46,725 nt of DNA from Nostoc sp. NMS7 (lineage in GTDB: Bacteria > Cyanobacteriota > Cyanobacteriia > Cyanobacteriales > Nostocaceae), in contig NZ_JABXKJ010000262.1 of the NCBI RefSeq assembly GCF_017115085.1, positions 1-46,725 on the forward strand. The letters run 5' to 3'. The notes beneath the pieces were generated by a model that saw only the letters and a list, made by a program, of their open reading frames with translations, ran no database searches and was not told the DNA's origin. Below, one piece after another: positions 35,678 to 44,098 of the stretch (within the stretch, counting starts at the first letter, position 1; the number at the start of each line of letters is the position of its first letter). The translations under genes were made by a program, and so were the position numbers.

Positions 35678-36424
35678 TTATTCTGCGTTCACAAATTCCA
35701 AATATCCATTGCTAAGTTCTTTCACCGCCAAATCATAAAATTGTTTACCGTGTTCAGGTGTTGCTAAAGCCGGATTTGATCCCATGCGTCCATCTGGATA
35801 ACGCACTCGAAAGTCAGCCGCACTATAAATCCTGTGTCCGCTTGCAACTTCTGCTGAAAGCGGTGCTTGCTTAATCGCCTCTGGATAAACGTACTGCGTC
35901 AGGGCTATTTCACTTGGGGTTGCATGAGAACCTTCTTGATCCCCATATAATTCTTTAGCTAGCTTATATACAGAACCGCACATAAACCAGTTTGCCACTT
36001 GACATTGTACCTGTTGAGCATTGACAATCTGCAAATCTTCTAAATGAGCATAAGTTTCTGAGAAAGCAGCTTTGAGAGTGGCGATGTTTCCACCGTGTCC
36101 GTTAATAAAGTAGAACTTGCTAAAACCAGCTTTGGCTAAACAAGTTACATAATCTCGCACTACTTGAATTAAAGTGCTGGGACGCAGACTGATTGTGCCA
36201 GGAAAGGAAGTATGATGCAGTGCCATGCCCACATTGATTGTAGGGCCAACGATCGCTTGGGTTGCATCACCGACACCACCAGCGATCGCTTCTGCACAAA
36301 TGGCATCAGTGCCAATTAACCCCGTTGGCCCATGTTGTTCTGTGGAACCAATAGGGAAAATAATCCCCTTTGACTGCTGTAAATAAGCTTCGACTTCTTG
36401 CCAAGTACTTAAATGCAGTAACAT
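35678..36424 (-). CDS. Creatininase family protein
   Basis: The 248-residue protein keeps the creatininase metal-site pattern: PIGSTEQHGP (Glu29, His31), GTD (Asp40), INGHGGN (His110) and a Glu in GSHATPSEIAL near 165-172. Members are zinc or manganese amidohydrolases acting on small cyclic amides (creatinine, formamidopyrimidine, mycofactocin-type peptides); the substrate here is not evident. A cupin gene lies 173 bp upstream on the same strand. The start MLLHLSTWQEVEAYL fits the family. Confidence 0.85.
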   Translation of the reverse strand: MLLHLSTWQEVEAYLQQSKGIIFPIGSTEQHGPTGLIGTDAICAEAIAGGVGDATQAIVGPTINVGMALHHTSFPGTISLRPSTLIQVVRDYVTCLAKAGFSKFYFINGHGGNIATLKAAFSETYAHLEDLQIVNAQQVQCQVANWFMCGSVYKLAKELYGDQEGSHATPSEIALTQYVYPEAIKQAPLSAEVASGHRIYSAADFRVRYPDGRMGSNPALATPEHGKQFYDLAVKELSNGYLEFVNAE

Positions 36425-36536
36425 TTTTGATGATTTTCCTCAATAAAATTGCTGTGGAACGAAACCTTTTTCTGTAATTCAACTCCCACTAATACGATTA
36501 TGAACTCTCTGGATTTGAAGTGGCCGCGATCGCACA

Positions 36537-36570
36537 AGATCCCCGACTTCATAAAAGTTGTCGGGGATCT
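36537..36570. repeat. Dispersed hairpin, AGATCCCCGACTTC family, copy 2
   Basis: Hairpin arms AGATCCCCGACTTC and GTTGTCGGGGATCT lie between the creatininase and cupin genes. The flanking CTATAGCAATCC part of the larger element is absent here, so this copy is shortened. Confidence 0.65.
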
Positions 36571-36597
36571 ATTTCTGCCATCACTTTTGGCTATTGA

Positions 36598-36858
36598 CTA
36601 TTCAAAGTAATAATGCTTCTTTACGTCCCTTGTAATTTCCCATGTGCAGGACATACCAGCGGGAAAAATCACTAAATCGCCTTTACCCATTTGCACTGGC
36701 TGTCCACCATCAGGAGTAATAACTACATCACCTGCCAAAAAGTAGCAAGTTTCTTGAGAATCATCAGCCCAAGGGAATTTTGAGACTTCCTTTTGCCAAA
36801 TTTCCCATTTAGAGACACCTAATTCATTGAGACGTTCAAGTCTTAAGTTGATGCTCAA
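36598..36858 (-). CDS. Small cupin-domain protein
   Basis: The 86-residue single-domain cupin has the two cores in shortened form: CYFLAGDVVITPDGGQPVQM (cupin 1) and GKGDLVIFPAGMSCTWEI (cupin 2). It resembles the EutQ-like/DUF861 group. The usual first-core metal His residues are not evident, so metal binding is uncertain. It could bind a small ligand; its function is unknown. It lies 36 bp downstream of the Mo-nitrogenase-C-type gene and upstream of the creatininase gene on the same strand. Confidence 0.8.
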   Translation of the reverse strand: MSINLRLERLNELGVSKWEIWQKEVSKFPWADDSQETCYFLAGDVVITPDGGQPVQMGKGDLVIFPAGMSCTWEITRDVKKHYYFE

Positions 36859-36894
36859 TTTGAATCTTCCATATTGTGTTTTCTCTAGTTATGT

Positions 36895-37266
36895 TCAGCA
36901 ATAAGATTGAATATCCTCTCCACACTGATCTACTAGATAACACAAAGCGCGAAAACGCAAGTAAACAAGTTCGTTATAAAGCGGATTCAGCTTACACATT
37001 GGCGGAATGTGGCCTATTTTGCGACCAAAAAGCATAATATCACGCTCGAATGGACACTGAGCAGGAATCAGTTTAGCAATAAATTTGGCTAATTTGCGAT
37101 TCTGAATCTCAATTTTGTCGAGCCATTGACGTAATGGTTGCAGTAAATCTAATTTAGGTTGAGGAAATTGCTTTTTACTACCTGCTTGATTTTTTGGTTC
37201 TAAAGGGTTAATAAAAGCAGGCAGAAAAATACGCTGATTCTTTGTTTTAAGCATAGTTGTAGGCAA
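36895..37266 (-). CDS. Mo-dependent nitrogenase C-terminal-domain protein
   Basis: The 123-residue protein is basic in its first 40 residues and then matches the small domain named after the C-terminus of some Mo-nitrogenase proteins: LLQPLRQWLDKIEI, LIPAQCPFERDI, IGHIPPMCKLNPLY and FRALCYLVDQCGEDIQSYC. Free-standing copies are common in cyanobacteria; their role is not established. It does not by itself prove nitrogen fixation, and no nif gene is in the window. ATGs at residues 1 and 5 are both possible starts. Confidence 0.75.
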   Translation of the reverse strand: MPTTMLKTKNQRIFLPAFINPLEPKNQAGSKKQFPQPKLDLLQPLRQWLDKIEIQNRKLAKFIAKLIPAQCPFERDIMLFGRKIGHIPPMCKLNPLYNELVYLRFRALCYLVDQCGEDIQSYC

Positions 37267-37814
37267 GGTTTTCCTTGTGTAGATGAATTATTTGCCGATT
37301 AGGAATATTACCATGTAATCTGTCGGGTCAATTTGCATTGTGCTTGTAAATTAAGAAGCAAAGTAGCAGAGTGCAAATAATTTACATGGATCTTTGGGGG
37401 GAGAAATGGTTTAACTAATTGTTATTTAAACCCACCAAATCATTAAGAACTGTCCCGCTAAATACAAAATAACAAAGAAAATATAAAAATTGTATTTCTT
37501 TAACTTATAAATTTCTAATCTTGAAGATAGCAATTTTATATATTAGATATAAATGCTTAGTTCGGAAACTGCCTAGTATCTAGAGATATAGTTTATGGTA
37601 AATAAACATAGTTTTCTTCTGACCTCATATACATTTTGCTAGGATTAGCTCCTAATATCTCTCGATTTTAGCGTATTGAATATCCACAAATTTGTCTTAT
37701 ATACTACACAAGCTAACGTAAATATTATCTAATAAGCGGCTCTGACCTCTCATTTACAGCGCTGGACTTACCGCAACTCACTGGCTTACCCCTTATACCA
37801 TTTCACTAAAACCC

Positions 37815-38090
37815 TGATACATATAGATTTCGCGTAGGGGCACGGCAATGCCCATACGTGTCAACTTAACGTAAAACCCATGTCCCGCAAGGAACTGAAG
37901 TTCCTTGGCTTTTAGCGAAAGTCATCTAAAGATCACTAAATAATCCGAAAAGTCTTTAGTCTACTGAAGTAGACTTTAGCTAAAAGCCAAAGAAATTTAT
38001 TTCTGGGCGGGACTGGAAGTCAACAAGCGATTTCTAGCTGAAGTTGACACCAATGGGCAATGCCGTGCCCCTACCAACGTATTTGTATCA
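37815..38090. mobile_element. Nested 276-bp foldback element
   Basis: Three sets of arms are nested. The outer arms run from TGATACATATAG to CGTGTCAACTT (37815-37866) and pair with AAGTTGACACC to TTTGTATCA (38041-38090). They contain GTAGGGGCACGGCAATGCCC and GGGCAATGCCGTGCCCCTAC. The middle arms carry GTCCCGC / GCGGGAC. The inner arms are TTGGCTTTTAGCGAAAGTC (37905-37923) and GACTTTAGCTAAAAGCCAA (37972-37990). It occupies the middle of the 1.19-kb gap 37267-38459, where I see no gene; the rest of that gap is AT-rich and unstructured. Confidence 0.75.
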
Positions 38091-38376
38091 TAACAGTATT
38101 AGTTGTCGTAGCTTTCCGGGGTGAATCAGCTATGGTTGTTTTCTGTAGGATATTTGTCTGATCAGGCAACACCTGCTCTATCTAATCATGAAAAACTTAT
38201 TTTTTAAAATATCTCAAGTTGCTACGGTCTGGATATTTGCTGATATATTCTACATTCTGTTGCTCTAATTTTGACAGCAATTTAGGTGGAAATGCTTTTG
38301 ATAAATGGTAAATATAAACGTTTTGTTCTTTTGCCAGAAGTGCTATATTGGCACTTGACCTCACCGAGTACAAACT

Positions 38377-38463
38377 ATGCTTAAGCCCACAGGACAGCGA
38401 AGTAAAGGTGTTGTACTCAGTAGTAGAGGACAGTCAGGGGAAGCAGGGGGAGTGGGCAGATGA
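38377..38463 (+). CDS. Possible 28-codon leader ORF overlapping the kinase start
   Basis: An ATG at 38377 opens a short frame (MLKPTGQRSKGVVLSS...) whose TGA overlaps the kinase ATG as ATGA. Such overlap would allow translational coupling. It could equally be chance in a purine-rich leader; no ribosome site clearly favours it. Confidence 0.25.
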   Translation: MLKPTGQRSKGVVLSSRGQSGEAGGVGR

Positions 38464-41117
38464 ACAAAAATACTGGGCAAGGTGGTGTTTTTTCCCTGCT
38501 TAAAGGCGTACCTCTAAGTTACATCCTGGTGGCGTTGTTTGTGCTGCAAATTTTCCTAGCTGTGGGATTGACTGCATATTTATCAATCAGCAACGGGCAA
38601 AAAGTAGTCTATGAGGTAGCTAGCGAATTGCGTCGTGAAGTTGCCAATGGAGTCCAGCAGAATTTACAAACTTATCTGTCAACCCCGCGTCACGTACTAC
38701 GCAGTAATCAAAATATCATTGATATGGGGTTGCTGAAGATCGAGAATCTTGCAACCTGGGAGCCATATTTAATCGAGCAGTTAAAGATTTTTCCAGATGC
38801 GTTGGCGTTAACGGCAAGCAATGAACAGCAAGAATACTTAGCGGTGGAGAAGCTCAACGATCGCCAATTTTTGCTCAGAAAAGCCTCTAAGTCAACTGGG
38901 TACGATCTCTACACCTACAAAATTGATTCTCAAGGTCAACGTACTCAACTACCAGAGGTGATCAAAAATTATGATCCGCGATCGCGTCCTAATTATCAAG
39001 CAGCAGTTACCGCCAGAAAATTCAGCTTTAGTCAGATTTTTGTACCCCTGACTGAACCAACACTCCTGATTAGTGCTTCTCTTCCTATCTATAACTCTCA
39101 AGGTGAGTTACTCGGAGTCAACAGCACTTTAACTCACTTATCAGAAATTGGGAATTTGCTGCAAAATATCAAAGTTGGCAAGTCTGGGCAGATTTTTATT
39201 ATCGAGCGATCGGGGCTATTAGTCGCAAGTTCCACAACAGAAGAAGCATTTCGCTTACAAAATGGTAAACCGATTAGGTTGGCAGCTTCCCAGAGCGGGA
39301 ATTCTTTGACTCAAGCAACTGCTAAATATTTAGTAACTAAATTTAGTAATCTTGACCAGATTCAAAGTTTACAGCAACTAGATTTCTCCTTTGACGGCAA
39401 ACGTCAATTTTTAGAAGTTAGACCGTTACAAGGCGAACCAAATATCAACTGGTTGATTGTGGTAGCTGTCCCAGAAGCAGACTTTATGGGACAAATTGAT
39501 CGCAACATTCAAACGACAATTTTTGTCTGTCTGGGAGCATTGGGATTAGCTACTATATTGGGGATTGTCACCGCCCGTTGGATAACTCAGCCAATTTTGG
39601 ACTTCAGCAGGGCGACAAAAGATTTAGCTGATTTTACTAATGGTGAAGATTCAGTGGTGAAAGTACAGGGTATTAAGGAACTAAATGTGCTGGGCGGATC
39701 TTTCAACGACATGGCGCAGCAGTTACGCAAAACCTTTACTGCACTGACTACGAAAAATCAAGAGTTAGAACTGCAAGTTAAGCAGCAAACTCAAGAATTA
39801 CAGCAAGAGATTCAAGAACGTATCAACAGTGAGCAAAAACTAGGACAGCATAGTCGAGTACTGGCAGAACTGGCAAATCACAAAGCGGTTTTTGAAGGAA
39901 ATCTAGAAACAGCATTCAAAGTTATCACCGAAAAAGCAGCCAATGCTTTAGAAGTAGAGCGAGTGGGTGTGTGGTTATTCAATAGTAAGACCGACGGCGG
40001 GTTGCGCCAACGCACCAAACTACAATGTATAAATCTCTATGAACGTAGTAAACAGAGACATTCGACAGATATAGAACGCAACCTTGCAGATTATCCGATC
40101 TACTTTAAAGCTCTGGCGGCTGCGCGTACCATCACCGTTACTGACACTCGCACCGATCCCAGAGTACAAGAATTATGGAATGAACTACTACCAAATAATA
40201 TTGTATCCCTAATTGATACCGAGCTTTGGGTTGGGGGCGAAGTGGTGGGAACAGTATTGTATGAGCAGATTGGTATTAAGAGGACATGGGAACTGAGTGA
40301 GCAAAATTTCGTTAGCGCCATCGCGGAATTTGTCGCCCTGACTTTAGAAGTATGCGATCGCATACGGGCAGAATCCGCTCTGTGTGAGGCTAAAGAAGTA
40401 GCCGAAATGGCAAATCGTGCCAAAAGCACCTTTTTAAAAAACATCAGCGATGAACTGAGGACTCCCTTAAACTCCATTCTTGAAATCACACAGTCGCTCC
40501 AAGATGAAGTGTACAGCCTTCTGAGTGAAGAACAGCGCCAGTCTCTAAATATCCTCGAATCTAGTGGTAAGAACCTACTAGAATTAATTAACCAGATCCT
40601 TGACCTTACCGACATCGAATCCAGCAAAATAGAACTGCAACTAGCTACTACTTCAATTCGGGGATTATGTGACTCCAGCCTAAGTTTTGTTAAACATTTG
40701 GCGTTCCAGAAAAATATCCACCTGAGTATACAAATACCGGAAGAACTCGAACCCATCCAAGTTGATGAACGCCGCATTCGCCAAGTATTTATCAACCTGT
40801 TGACTAACGCTATCAAGTTTACTAAAGAAGGAGGCAAAGTCTGGATTGAAGTTCAGCCAAATTCCACAAATAAATATATCTTTTTCAGCGTAGTAGATAC
40901 GGGGATTGGTATGCTTTCCGATGACCTTTTCAAATTATTTCAACCTTTTATGCAAGTTGAAAATTCCTCTACGCGACGTTCTACAGGCACCGGTTTAGGA
41001 TTAGTGATGGTACAAAAAATTGTCGAGTTGCACGGTGGGACTGTCCATGCTGAAAGTCAGTTAGGGAAAGGTAGTCGATTTACAGTCAAACTTCCTTGGA
41101 AAAAAGTTGGGGAGTAG
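38460..41117 (+). CDS. Membrane sensor histidine-kinase-like protein, H-box His replaced by Asp
   Basis: The 885-residue protein has a first membrane helix (about 18-42), a periplasmic dCache-type sensor region (about 45-345), a second helix (about 352-375), HAMP (about 375-430), a coiled-coil linker, a GAF domain (about 465-640), a HisKA helix pair (about 650-715) and a HATPase domain (about 760-880). The ATP site is complete: NLLTNAIKFTKEGG (N box), DTGIGM (G1), GTGLGLVM (G2). The H-box reads NISDELRTPLNSIL, so the phospho-accepting His is Asp664 (codon GAT). It should not autophosphorylate in the usual way. It may be a pseudokinase, a regulator of another kinase or a recent loss. No response regulator is adjacent. 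A purine-rich GGGGGAG precedes the ATG. Confidence 0.88.
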   Translation: MNKNTGQGGVFSLLKGVPLSYILVALFVLQIFLAVGLTAYLSISNGQKVVYEVASELRREVANGVQQNLQTYLSTPRHVLRSNQNIIDMGLLKIENLATWEPYLIEQLKIFPDALALTASNEQQEYLAVEKLNDRQFLLRKASKSTGYDLYTYKIDSQGQRTQLPEVIKNYDPRSRPNYQAAVTARKFSFSQIFVPLTEPTLLISASLPIYNSQGELLGVNSTLTHLSEIGNLLQNIKVGKSGQIFIIERSGLLVASSTTEEAFRLQNGKPIRLAASQSGNSLTQATAKYLVTKFSNLDQIQSLQQLDFSFDGKRQFLEVRPLQGEPNINWLIVVAVPEADFMGQIDRNIQTTIFVCLGALGLATILGIVTARWITQPILDFSRATKDLADFTNGEDSVVKVQGIKELNVLGGSFNDMAQQLRKTFTALTTKNQELELQVKQQTQELQQEIQERINSEQKLGQHSRVLAELANHKAVFEGNLETAFKVITEKAANALEVERVGVWLFNSKTDGGLRQRTKLQCINLYERSKQRHSTDIERNLADYPIYFKALAAARTITVTDTRTDPRVQELWNELLPNNIVSLIDTELWVGGEVVGTVLYEQIGIKRTWELSEQNFVSAIAEFVALTLEVCDRIRAESALCEAKEVAEMANRAKSTFLKNISDELRTPLNSILEITQSLQDEVYSLLSEEQRQSLNILESSGKNLLELINQILDLTDIESSKIELQLATTSIRGLCDSSLSFVKHLAFQKNIHLSIQIPEELEPIQVDERRIRQVFINLLTNAIKFTKEGGKVWIEVQPNSTNKYIFFSVVDTGIGMLSDDLFKLFQPFMQVENSSTRRSTGTGLGLVMVQKIVELHGGTVHAESQLGKGSRFTVKLPWKKVGE

Positions 41118-41208
41118 GCTTGCCGTGAGCGTAGCCGAATGAGAGTGGGGAGTTAGAATTAATTATTACAGCAGTTTTCATGTTTGGTGAAACAATATAG
41201 CCCTACTT

Positions 41209-41304
41209 AGGGATTTCCAAATAAAAAAATACTCAACTACTTCTTGTGGGGTGGGCATCTTGCCCGCCCCACAAGATTGGATAATTTATTTGTTGGAAGT
41301 CCCT
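41209..41304. mobile_element. 96-bp MITE-like foldback (GGGTGGGC family), copy 3
   Basis: The ends AGGGATTTCCAAATAAA and TTTATTTGTTGGAAGTCCCT are inverted, and the central hairpin at 41244-41274 has arms TTGTGGGGTGGGC and GCCCGCCCCACAA. Length and layout equal those of the element at 2851-2946. Confidence 0.75.
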
Positions 41305-41323
41305 TAATCATTCGTGAACAACA

Positions 41324-41396
41324 AGATCCCCGACTTCTCTAAGAAGTCAGGGATCTGAGTCTTGCGATTTTCACACATCAAATAGGATTGCTATAC
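41324..41396. repeat. Dispersed hairpin element, AGATCCCCGACTTC family, copy 3
   Basis: This copy reads AGATCCCCGACTTCTC / AAGAAGTCAGGGATCT and continues to AATAGGATTGCTATAC, the reverse complement of the lead-in at 35511. With the MITE just before it, it fills most of the 377-bp convergent gap 41118-41494. Confidence 0.7.
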
Positions 41397-41423
41397 ATCC
41401 TTTCCACATTTGCTATCACATCA

Positions 41424-41462
41424 AAAAACTGGCAGCAGAAATAATTTCTATTGCCAGTTTTT
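41424..41462. terminator. Bidirectional hairpin terminator between the kinase and SOD genes
   Basis: AAAAACTGGCA and TTGCCAGTTTTT pair around a loop of about 16 bases, giving a stem flanked by A and T runs that works in both directions. It lies between convergent genes. Confidence 0.65.
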
Positions 41463-41494
41463 CAGCGCTTATAACTCTAAATTGTTGTCTGGTT

Positions 41495-42262
41495 TCACGC
41501 AAATCTACTTGCGGCTGCAAACCGGTTGTTAATCTCATCCCAATTAACCACATTCCACCAAGCATTTAAATAATCGGGGCGGCGATTCTGGTAATTTAGA
41601 TAATAGGCATGTTCCCATACGTCATTACCCAGAATGGGATATTTGCCTGCACTTAGGGGATTATCTTGGTTAGCTGTAGTTGTGACTTCCAACTTGCCAC
41701 CTTTGTTACGCACTAGCCAAACCCAACCACTACCAAAACGGGCAGCACCAGCTTCGTTAAACTGTTTTTTGAAAGCTGCAAAAGAGCCAAAATTTTGATT
41801 AATCGCGGTGGCTATACTTCCTGTTGGTTCTCCCCCACCTTTCGGCTTCATAATTTTCCAGAACATTGAGTGGTTGACATGACCACCGCCATTATTGCGT
41901 ACTACTTTGCGGATATCTTCTGGCACATTGTCAAGTTTTTGCAACAGTTCTTCAACACTTTTGCCTTTGAGTTCTGGGTGTTTGTCTAAGGCTGCATTCA
42001 GGTTTTTTACATAAGTTGCATGGTGTTTATCATGGTGAAACTGCATCGTTTTAGCATCAATGTGTGGTTCCAGTGCTTCGTAGGCGTAAGCTAAAGGCGG
42101 TAGTTGGATAGCACCTGTTGTATTTGCTGTTGTATTTGCTGTTGTGTCGGCAGTTGCAGTGTTTGCCTTAGGAGATTTATCTGCCAATGCACAAGCATCT
42201 AATGCAAAAGTACCTGCACCTGCTGTAAATAAGAACAAGAAATGGCGTCGATTAATAGTCAT
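41495..42262 (-). CDS. sodA: Exported or membrane-bound Mn/Fe superoxide dismutase
   Basis: The 255-residue SOD converts superoxide to oxygen and peroxide. A leader begins MTINRRHFLFLFTAGAGTF, with twin Arg and a hydrophobic core, and has a Cys at 24 (LDAC, an imperfect lipobox). A Thr/Ala-rich linker (33-50) follows, then the catalytic domain. Metal ligands by family alignment are His76 (FHHDKHH), His131 (VNHSMFW), Asp214 and His218 (NDVWEHAYYL). The GGHVNHSMFW and WEHAYYLNYQNRRPDY context and the linker-plus-leader design fit the membrane-associated Mn-SOD (SodA) of Anabaena/Nostoc, so Mn is favoured but not proven. Tat export is inferred from the leader. Confidence 0.9.
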   Translation of the reverse strand: MTINRRHFLFLFTAGAGTFALDACALADKSPKANTATADTTANTTANTTGAIQLPPLAYAYEALEPHIDAKTMQFHHDKHHATYVKNLNAALDKHPELKGKSVEELLQKLDNVPEDIRKVVRNNGGGHVNHSMFWKIMKPKGGGEPTGSIATAINQNFGSFAAFKKQFNEAGAARFGSGWVWLVRNKGGKLEVTTTANQDNPLSAGKYPILGNDVWEHAYYLNYQNRRPDYLNAWWNVVNWDEINNRFAAASRFA

Positions 42263-42373
42263 ATAAGTTTTTGGGACGAATCCATTAAATTTCTATTGCA
42301 ATTTTTATTTTCTTAGATTATGGCTACAAGAAATTGGGAATTGGCAATTATTTCTGGCAGTTTCAAACCAGAG

Positions 42374-43480
42374 TCACTCATGAGGTAAGATTCTGTCGCC
42401 AGTTTTGGAATCAAATATAAACAAATGATTTAAATCGAGTTGTAGAGAAAGGCGATCGCCTGGACGCAAACGCACATCAGAGCCTACCTGAATATTCAAC
42501 ACCACCGCCGAACCAGATAAACCAGCCCGAATCAAAGTTTCCCTCCCCAAAGGTTCCACCAGTTTAACTTCAACCGATAACAGTCCTGAGTTTTGAGTAC
42601 TCAGTTCTGAGTCAGTGTTGATTTTTATATGCTCTGGACGAATCCCCAAATCAAAACTGTCTCCCTGACGCAACTGTAATTTTTCTTTCACAACTGCTGG
42701 AATTGCTAATAACTGTCCACTCACATTAAAACCGTTATTTTGATAGATTACAGGCAAAATATTCATTGGCGGACTGCCTAAAAAACTTGCCACCATCTGA
42801 TTAATGGGACTTGCATAAATAGTTTGGGGATCGCCGATTTGTTGAATCCGCCCACGATTTAGCACGACAATTTTATCAGCCAAAGTCATTGCTTCAACTT
42901 GATCGTGAGTGACGTAAATAGTTGTAATGCCTAATTCTTGATGTAGCTGTTTCAATTCTGCCCTGGTATCATCGCGCAATTGGGCATCTAAATTAGATAA
43001 AGGTTCATCAAGTAAAAATACTTGTGGTTCACGAGCGATCGCTCTCCCTAATGCTACCCGTTGTTGCTGTCCCCCAGAGAGTTGTTTGGGTTTACGATCT
43101 AGCAGGTGATCTAGAGAAAGCGATCGCGCCACATTCATCACCCGTTCTTGAATGATTTTCCGGTCAACCTGACGCATTTGCAAGCCAAAGCCGATATTTT
43201 GCGCCACACTCATGTGAGGATAGAGAGCGTAGTTTTGAAAGACCATCGCCACATCCCGTTGTCTGGCTGGGATATTATTCACCAAGCGATCGCCAATAAA
43301 GAGTTTACCAGATGTGGCGGTTTCTAAACCCGCGATCGTTCGCAAAATTGTAGACTTACCACAACCCGATGGCCCAACTAAAACCCAAAACTCGCCATCA
43401 GGAATTTCAAAGGTAATATCCTCGATCGCGGTGACATTATTAAATCGACGCTTAATATCTTCTAAACGAACGTTTGCCAT
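42374..43480 (-). CDS. Sugar-type ABC transporter ATP-binding protein (MalK/UgpC-like)
   Basis: This is a 368-residue protein from the ATG of MANVRLEDIKRRF (43480); a longer frame to 43564 adds an unconserved leader. The ATPase domain has Walker A GPSGCGKST (36-44), Q-loop FQNYALYPHMSV, signature LSGGQQQR (134-141), Walker B VFLLDEP (154-160) and switch His in VTHDQVEA. A C-terminal regulatory TOBE/MalK-like domain (about 240-368) follows. It energises import of a carbohydrate or related solute at the inner membrane; no permease or binding protein is adjacent, so it probably serves a transporter encoded elsewhere, as is common in cyanobacteria. Confidence 0.9.
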   Translation of the reverse strand: MANVRLEDIKRRFNNVTAIEDITFEIPDGEFWVLVGPSGCGKSTILRTIAGLETATSGKLFIGDRLVNNIPARQRDVAMVFQNYALYPHMSVAQNIGFGLQMRQVDRKIIQERVMNVARSLSLDHLLDRKPKQLSGGQQQRVALGRAIAREPQVFLLDEPLSNLDAQLRDDTRAELKQLHQELGITTIYVTHDQVEAMTLADKIVVLNRGRIQQIGDPQTIYASPINQMVASFLGSPPMNILPVIYQNNGFNVSGQLLAIPAVVKEKLQLRQGDSFDLGIRPEHIKINTDSELSTQNSGLLSVEVKLVEPLGRETLIRAGLSGSAVVLNIQVGSDVRLRPGDRLSLQLDLNHLFIFDSKTGDRILPHE

Positions 43481-43596
43481 TATCTGATTTGATATTTTCA
43501 GTTTGGGATCTGCGCCAAGTAACCTCCAACTCAGCACTAGTACAGCACGGCGTAAATAAGCCACCCATTTCTAATGTCTGAAACCCTTGCTATAAC

Positions 43597-43643
43597 GTAA
43601 TTACGAATTACGCGTTCGCGTAGCGTCTCGTAGAGAAGCGGTA
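43597..43643. repeat. Small dispersed-repeat patch
   Basis: It contains TAATTACGAATTACGCG followed by GTAGCGTCTCGTAGAGAAGC. The first part matches 184-200 and the second matches 240-275 and the insertion in NRPS-C at 19216-19281. Confidence 0.6.
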
Positions 43644-43910
43644 CTAGGGGCTTTTATTTGTCCCCTCTGAGGAACTGTGAGGCTGCTTTGTAAGTGCAGA
43701 AACTTGGTTTTCCTGCACAATTGTAATCAAAAATCTTAGAGCCTCATTGACAGCATCGGCATTAGGAAAAACCTCTGCAACATCAGGTTCTAAACGAATT
43801 GTTGTCTTACCAAAGCTCTTTCGTTCAGGTCCGAACTTTCTGACTTTTAGGCTCTTTAAGTCATACTCTGATCGCAGACTACAGCATGAAATTTTTGACT
43901 TTTCAGACAT
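43644..43910 (-). CDS. Small antitoxin-like protein
   Basis: The 88-residue protein starts MSEKSKISCCSLRSEYDLKS and has the block TTIRLEPDVAEVFPNADAVN followed by EALRFLI. I recall this LEPDVAEVFP...VNEALR pattern from small cyanobacterial proteins encoded in toxin-antitoxin-like pairs. A ribbon-helix-helix role is possible but no catalytic or DNA-binding residue is certain. Its ATG overlaps the end of the HicB-like gene by 8 bases, so the two are co-translated. A toxin is not recognised. Confidence 0.55.
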   Translation of the reverse strand: MSEKSKISCCSLRSEYDLKSLKVRKFGPERKSFGKTTIRLEPDVAEVFPNADAVNEALRFLITIVQENQVSALTKQPHSSSEGTNKSP

Positions 43911-44073
43911 CCTCTAAACAAAGTTCAATTACTTCTTTGATATTAGCCATCAACTCATCAATTGTTTCTCCCTGACTGTAACAGGCTTTTAACTGAGGGA
44001 CTTCTCCAACATAGTAGCCATCTTCATCCCGTTCAATGATCACGTAGAATTCTCGGTTGTTGGGATTGATCAT
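43903..44073 (-). CDS. HicB-like small protein
   Basis: A 56-residue frame, translated by hand, reads MINPNNREFYVIIERDEDG, then YYVGEVPQLKACYSQGETID and a helix ELMANIKEVIELC. This is the HicB fold pattern (D-E-D-G-Y-Y-V-x-x-V-P-x-L-x-A-C/G-x-x-x-G-E-T). HicB usually neutralises the RNase HicA; here there is no HicA, and the C-terminal DNA-binding domain of longer HicB proteins is absent. It overlaps the next gene by 8 bases and lies 25 bp downstream of gun4. Confidence 0.8.
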   Translation of the reverse strand: MINPNNREFYVIIERDEDGYYVGEVPQLKACYSQGETIDELMANIKEVIELCLEDV

Positions 44074-44098
44074 AATCTATTTGTACCTAGGCTGAAAA

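Noticed and set aside
40100..40837. A 245-codon minus-strand frame opposite the sensor kinase
   Set aside because: It is Ser- and Arg-rich and has the composition of an antisense shadow; the kinase domains on the plus strand are unambiguous.
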